Positions 59,119 through 64,000 of a DNA stretch of 64,000 bases are shown here, piece after piece. Below the pieces are notes generated by a model that saw nothing but the letters and a program-made list of their open reading frames with translations, was not told where the DNA came from and ran no database searches. The translations under genes were made by a program, and so were the position numbers. Each line of letters starts with the position of its first letter. Position 1 is the first letter of the stretch. This DNA comes from Polydactylus sextarius (lineage: Eukaryota > Chordata > Actinopteri > Polynemidae), in contig CM028917.1 of assembly GCA_016801845.1 (NCBI GenBank), forward strand, positions 8,138,501 to 8,202,500. The letters run 5' to 3'.

Positions 59119-62100
59119 CTGAGGAAAAAAAAAAAAGTTAGTTAAATTAATGTGGGGATGTACCAGTCCAGAAGAGCAACATGTCTGAAATTACATCAGC
59201 TGCAGGTTGTCATGGTGACATTTAAGCTCTGGAGTCATGGCATGCAACATGAAATGTAACAACTTAATTAGATAACACAAAGGAAAATTATGTAGCCACT
59301 GAAATATTTAGAGCATTGAAAAGAATATTGTCTGTGTAGTGTGGGCTGAGTTTTCTGTTCAGACAGGCTTCAAGTCTTTTATATTGTAATGATTATATTC
59401 ACAACTAATACATAATAATGGTGTCGGCCTCTGGATCAACTACTGAATCGCTTCACATTCCCACTGAGCTCAACTCACTGCTGATGCAGCCGACTGTGCA
59501 GTCGCCATCTGCAGCAGAGCACACCTCTGTCCAACACAGGAAGTAGATCTGAGAGGAGCCAGAGGTTAAACAAAAAAAAAAAAAAAAAAAAAAAAAAATA
59601 ACATTTAAGTTTTTTGGATGGATTAATTCCGAACTATAAAAGCTGCAGATTTTTTAATCATTCCAAAAGGTGAGGACACTTCAGTGTTTACTTGTGGGAG
59701 TTACCTCTGGATCGTCCAGGGGAGAGAATCCTCCTTCAGCTGTATCGGAGCGACTTTGTGTGGGCAGGAAGCTGGAGATTTTGACTCTCCGGATGTGGTG
59801 ATGGTCAGAGTGTGGGGAAGGAAGCAGCTGTGATTCACCCTGGCTGGGGCAGCTAAACAACACAAAGGAGTGAAAATATGGTTACTACTGACAGTTTCTG
59901 AAATGGGAACTTTGAGATTAACAACCACAAGACAATACAAAAGTCTTGGTGTTCAATGTAAACTTTTTACAAAAATTCAGTAGTTTTCTTTTAAGACCTT
60001 TATCTCAATATTTGATTCAAGGGGGAAATGTTGACTTAAACTGTTAACTTCTGCCAGAATTGAATCTCACCACATTATTTTTTTTTTTCTAAACTGACAC
60101 TGAGTCACGTTAGATGATTATGTTCCATGACGATCGCAGCCTGTAGTTTTTGTACCGTGTGGTGAGATCCTGGAAGAATAGATTGTACTGACCTAGTTCA
60201 TTGTTTGTTTTTTACTCCTGTAGCTGCATGATTAATGAAACACGTAAAAAACAACTAAGGTTTAAATAAATATGAGCCTCTGCCATCTGACAGTCATACA
60301 CTTAGTGTAGTACAACACATTAACCCAGCAATGCTAAGTGTAAGATGCAAAATGTGCTCAGCCAAAAAAAAAAGATGAAATAGTGGTGGTTGTTCTTAAA
60401 GTCTTGAGAACATTTAGGGGTGAATCAGCACAGAAAGACATAGTCCTGAGGCATAAATACTAAAACAAGTTGTAATCGGTTGTGATCCTGTTTAGTCTAA
60501 GACTTATCTTGTTAACTGTGTTTATTTTTCATTCTCTCTGTACAAACATACCCATTATAAATGGGTATCCAGCTGCTGTATGGAGCTGGAACGTAAGCCA
60601 GACAGGAGTGAACCAGCAGCACCAGGTCCGGCTCTGGAGGGTCCAACAGTCTCACTTCCAAATAAATAGGTCCGCCTTGTGTGAGACTGAGAGGCAGGTG
60701 AGCATCAGGGTGGAAGCTGGAGAAGGACTCATCTGTGAGTAATAAATATATTTTTAAAAATACACATATATCGGGTCAGGTTGAGCATAGAGAAGATCTG
60801 ATTCTTTGAGGACCTCGCTGTTTTCAAACTGTCGAGAAAATACGATGTGCAATTTAACAAGATCACAAGAAAGAAAAGCGCTCACCTGTTGCAATTCTCA
60901 GTTGCACGGTGACGGTGGCTGGTGGAGACTGAACAGAGGGTGAAGGAGACTGATCCATCACATGGAGCTTTACTTCACCTGGAGCGTCTGGGGAGGAACT
61001 ACACTCCACCATCAACCTGCAGATCAACACAGACAACTGACTGACACAAGAGAGCAGACACAAATCAAACAGCATAGTAGATGTAGATGCAGTTTTACAG
61101 TGTTATATTTGTGTTACATTTATCATATTTTTTTGGTGTAATGAGCATTTGTTGGTCTCTAATTTAGTAACGTCTTAAGATGGTGAAGGTGTTTATGTAT
61201 ATGTAGCATAATTTATAACATCCAACAATATAACATCTTAAAGCCATTGAAAAATAAATTAGCTTTTACAAACATCATTGTTGCATTATACCAATCCTAA
61301 ACATGTTTAATCCATGGGCCAACTACCGTCCCTCATCAACACCTTGTATGTTCTTCATTTTGGCCCAGCAGTTGAAACTTGTCCTGAAACAATGGAGTGA
61401 ACATCCTGCAGCAGCAGAAATCATTTGCGCCACATGGAACATAGCTGATCAGTATAGTTTAAAAATGAATCAAAGACCCAAAATAACTTTTGATCCACCC
61501 TAAAAACAACAGTGTGGGTGGTGGATGAAAGTGCCTGCTGCTGATATTCAGCAAAAAGACTGATGATGATGGAGCAAACTTTAGTGCTGTTGGGTGTTGT
61601 TTGCAATGCAAATGTTTGACTATAACCAAATAAGGTTTGCCACATCCCTCTGAATGGAACGTATTTATTCCTAAACACAAATATTTCCTGCAAACAGAAG
61701 ACACGTACCTGACTGATGAGTTTTCATGTAAAGAACGAGAACCTTGGACTTCCAACTGATGAACCACAGTCTGACCAATCATCTAACAACAGGTGATATG
61801 AAAATAATGGTTTGCATATTTCACAAAGGAAAAAATTGTTTCCACGATAAAGCGTGCCTCACATGTTTGTTTACTCCGCAGCCTTCCAGGGGAACAATGT
61901 AGACGTCAGGGTCAGAGGTCAGCTTCTGCAGTGAGCAGGAAATGTGACTGTCCTCAGAGGGATGAACAGGAGAGGCCACTGTTGGCTCCAACACAGAGTC
62001 TGGCACCACAAAGACAAAATACTGTCCCATTGTACAATCTGTTGGGAAGCACGCACACATACACACATTAAGGTCATTGCTAAGATATTGAGGCAAAGAT

Positions 62101-64000
62101 TACGGAGCCATTCTTCTTTACCTCTGTGGTTTGTGTTTAAGACCAGTCAAAACCAGTCCAACCGGTGTGGATTACCATTTGTGTTTGGAGAGACTCACCC
62201 TTCACAGGGTATGAACAGCAGTCCAGAGAGTCACTGCAGTTGACATCTGTCACAGAGCCAAAGCCACAGGGCAGGGCAGAGGACGCTTGTGCGTTGGCTT
62301 CAAGGCGATCAGAGTTAACACAGGGAGAAAAAAAACCTCATTATACTTGAATGGTTCTATTTACTGACATGAGATGACACATCAATGTAATACGTGAGAA
62401 TATACATCAGATGTGTCTGGTTACAGTTCAAGCCAGTTAAAACACTTTTAGGCCATCGGAGAGAAGTCATTTTGTGACCTCTTGTGGTGATTTTAGGTCA
62501 TGACACCAACACTACATATGTGCATGTGTAGCTAAAAGACAGATATCACAGTTGTACTTCACCTTTTTCTTCTCCATCAGGATGCCCAAAAGCATCATGT
62601 GGATTCTGCCGAGTCATATAATAATAAGAATAGACATTATGGGGGGTGCTGTGCAGTGGCTGAGGGATGCTGGGATATACTTTATCAGCAGCATGAACCA
62701 GTACATCCATCCTGCTGTCAGAGGAGTCCATGTTTTTCAGAGTCCATGTGGCTGCAGGATGAAGTTCCTCGTCGTCTTTGGACACTTCAGACTGGAGGAA
62801 GAGGAGATAATAATAGTAGGACGGATGTATGTGGCTACTGTAAACATCGTACCTCCAATCTGTGGATGAAGTGGTTTGATGTTTGGGATAGGATGGAGGC
62901 TGTGTTTGGAAAGAAGGTGCTTGAAGTGAAGGGTCTAAAGCTTCTTTGTCAGCACTTGGTGCACTTTGAGATCCATAATACATGTGATAGTAGTGATAGT
63001 AGGGGAAGTAGTACAGGAAAGGGGGCTGGTTATGTTTTAGCTGTTGAGGAGGAGGTGCTACAGGGTTTGGTTCAGTAGGGTAACTGTGTTGAGGAGGTTG
63101 GACTACAGGAGTCAGAGGTGTAATGTGTCTCTTGTTGTCATCCTGCTCTGGTTGTACATTATCATCTTTAAACAAAAGTGATTTCATTCTCCAGTCTTGC
63201 TTGTGCTGTTCAGTAGTAACGATTTCATCATGGTTTGGCTGATCTACATTCACATTCATATCATCTTTTTCATGGATTGGATGCACTACTGAGCGTGAAA
63301 GTGGGTAAACGTGGGACAAATTTGTTTTTGCCGCCATGTGGTGAAGTGAAGGGGGAAACTTTTTAGCTTCTCCTCTTGCAATGTGTGGAAAGTAATAGAA
63401 GTAGTGGTGTGGATAAGGTTGTGGATGACGCACGGGACTTGTTAGAGGGACATAAGGATGAGTGGCAGCCTCAGGCACAGGCTGAGGGAAGTGCTCTGAC
63501 ACTGCCTCAGACTGCTGAATGTCAGGAGAAAACAGTGGAAATTCATGAGTAAGAGAGTCAGGAACCTCAGGACTTGGATCAGGATCCTGAGGTGTACTGG
63601 GAAGAGGGATTTTGGGATGGTGGTAGTAGTGGTAGTATGGATTAGGAGGCTGGAGAGAAGGAGCTTCTTCTTGAACTGGGAAGCCTGTTTCTGAATGTGT
63701 AGAGAGACCAAAGACCTCTTGTCTTCCAGGATTAAATCTGAGATCTGGATACACGTGACTTGAATCTGTAGATGAGAGATAACCACGTGCACTGAAGTGT
63801 TTATATTCTCCGACAGGAATCTGCCGGGAGTAATATTCCTGATGTTCTTGCGGGGAATCGTCAGGATGGAGATGCTGTGGACCAACTGTAGGGTCAGGGA
63901 TCAGAGAAGGGGGAGTGGGAGGGTTGTGTGCATTGAGAACATCAGGTCTATGATTCTTGTGATGTTTTGTAGGGTGTGGATAGTAAGGTGGAGCCAGGTA
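59087..64000 (-). CDS. ZP-domain egg-coat type protein with a Tyr/His/Pro-rich N-terminal region (N-terminus beyond window), at least 782 aa
   Basis: Nine exons join in frame on the minus strand: 62563-64000 (open at the right edge), 62199-62297, 61863-62038, 61709-61782, 60886-61016, 60552-60732, 59705-59852, 59479-59548 and 59087-59118. Order of parts: a Tyr/His/Pro-rich low-complexity region of at least 479 residues; a shortened trefoil-like module; ZP-N with four Cys (DCTMGQYF, SCSLQ, GCGVN, VECSS); ZP-C with six Cys (HSCLAY, GCPSQ, FLCWTEVC, GDCTVGC). Ten Cys is the type II ZP pattern of ZP1/ZP2/ZP4 and fish ZPB. QLEVQG, LHVMDQ, LRIAT and YLEVRLLDPP are typical family words. No transmembrane segment follows the ZP domain, as usual for fish chorion proteins, which are secreted. 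The layout parallels choriogenin H (repeat region, trefoil, ZP), but with Tyr/His in place of Gln. The exact name is uncertain. Confidence 0.87.
59479..59548 (-). CDS. ZP gene exon: C-terminal cysteines
   Basis: Acceptor CTCTCAG; encodes IYFLCWTEVCSAADGDCTVG then CIS. Donor GTGAGT. Confidence 0.88.
59705..59852 (-). CDS. ZP gene exon: ZP-C second part
   Basis: Acceptor TTGTTTAG; encodes CPSQGESQLLPSPHSDHHHI then RRVKISSFLPTQ to LDDPE. Donor GTAACT. Confidence 0.88.
60552..60732 (-). CDS. ZP gene exon: ZP-C first part
   Basis: Acceptor TACTCACAG; encodes ESFSSFHPDAHLPLSLTQGG through YLEVRLLDPPEPDLVLLVHS to CLAYVPAPYSSWIPIYN. Donor GTATGT. Confidence 0.92.
60886..61016 (-). CDS. ZP gene exon: ZP-N end and linker
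   Basis: Acceptor TCTGCAG; encodes LMVECSSSPDAPGEVKLHVM, then DQSPSPSVQ and VTVQLRIAT. Donor GTGAGC. Confidence 0.9.
61709..61782 (-). CDS. ZP gene exon: ZP-N second part
   Basis: Acceptor TTGTTAG; encodes MIGQTVVHQLEVQGSRSLHE to SSV. Donor GTACGT. Confidence 0.88.
61863..62038 (-). CDS. ZP gene exon: ZP-N first part
   Basis: Acceptor CCAACAG; encodes CTMGQYFVFVVPDSVLEP to VYIVPLEGCGVNKH. Donor GTGAGG. Confidence 0.9.
62199..62297 (-). CDS. ZP gene exon with shortened trefoil-like module
   Basis: 99 nt encoding NAQASSALPCGFGSVTDV then NCSDSLDCCSYPVK. The C...C...CC spacing resembles the N-terminal part of the trefoil (P-type) domain found before ZP in fish ZPB, but the last part of the domain is missing. 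Confidence 0.8.
62563..64000 (-). CDS. ZP gene large exon: Tyr/His/Pro-rich region (partial)
   Basis: 479 codons without a stop, running off the window edge, ending GHPDGEEK at a GTGAAG donor (phase 1). Tyr clusters recur, including PYYHYYHHPK, HHYFYYFPHI, YYFPYYHYYHMYYG, SYYYYLLF and YSYYYM. Between them are Pro/Gln/Ser/Asp-rich spacers of roughly 60-110 residues. No known folded domain is seen. An in-frame continuation of the same style runs right up to the edge. Confidence 0.85.

Noticed and set aside
60482..60742. Plus-strand open frame of 86 residues
   Set aside because: It is the reverse-strand shadow of the ZP-C exon at 60552-60732.
62470..62490. Partial CTCF-like word (GACCTCTTGTGG)
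   Set aside because: Lacks the GGGC half of the core; too weak compared with the two perfect matches.
62599..63078. Plus-strand open frame of 159 residues
   Set aside because: Shadow of the large Tyr/His/Pro-rich exon of the ZP gene on the other strand.

Overview
This is a stretch of vertebrate nuclear DNA, most likely from a percomorph-type teleost. Its genes are split by canonical GT-AG introns, polyadenylation signals are AATAAA, and the DNA carries many microsatellites and old dispersed fish-type repeats. No prokaryotic, plasmid, phage or CRISPR features were seen. I rebuilt four genes by joining exons at splice sites and checking that reading frames stay continuous.

Layout. (1) 1-1915, plus strand: the last two coding exons and 3' UTR of a gene I could not name; its protein ends in an acidic, Tyr-rich tail. 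(2) 1916-3044: a short tail-to-tail intergenic stretch with a strong CTCF-type motif and a cluster of homeodomain-type motifs. (3) 3045-47600, minus strand: the whole of rbfox2, an RNA-binding splicing regulator. It has 13 constitutive or default coding exons encoding 443 aa, one alternative first exon, one alternative 43-nt exon and a 3' UTR of about 3.9 kb. The introns contain many UGCAUG sites, which are the binding sites of RBFOX2 itself. (4) 47600-52100: intergenic DNA with a very long (TA)n/(TG)n tract, a second CTCF-type motif in the opposite orientation, and old repeats. (5) 52100-58980, plus strand: a CD9/CD81-clade tetraspanin with a CCAAT/GC-box promoter and two alternative terminal exons. 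These give a 239-aa short-tailed form and a 283-aa long-tailed form. (6) 59083-64000, minus strand: the 3' nine exons of a secreted egg-coat type ZP-domain protein. It has a very large Tyr/His/Pro-rich exon that runs off the right edge, a shortened trefoil-like module and a type II (10-Cys) ZP domain. Its stop codon lies inside the polyadenylation signal.

The most interesting signals are: the strand-biased UGCAUG array (19 sites on the transcribed strand of one intron) next to the 93-nt RRM exon; a conserved-looking mutually exclusive exon pair in rbfox2; the duplicated TM4/tail exons of the tetraspanin; the Tyr-cluster domain of the ZP protein; and a convergent pair of CTCF-type motifs that brackets rbfox2. 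Counts were made by eye and no searches were run.
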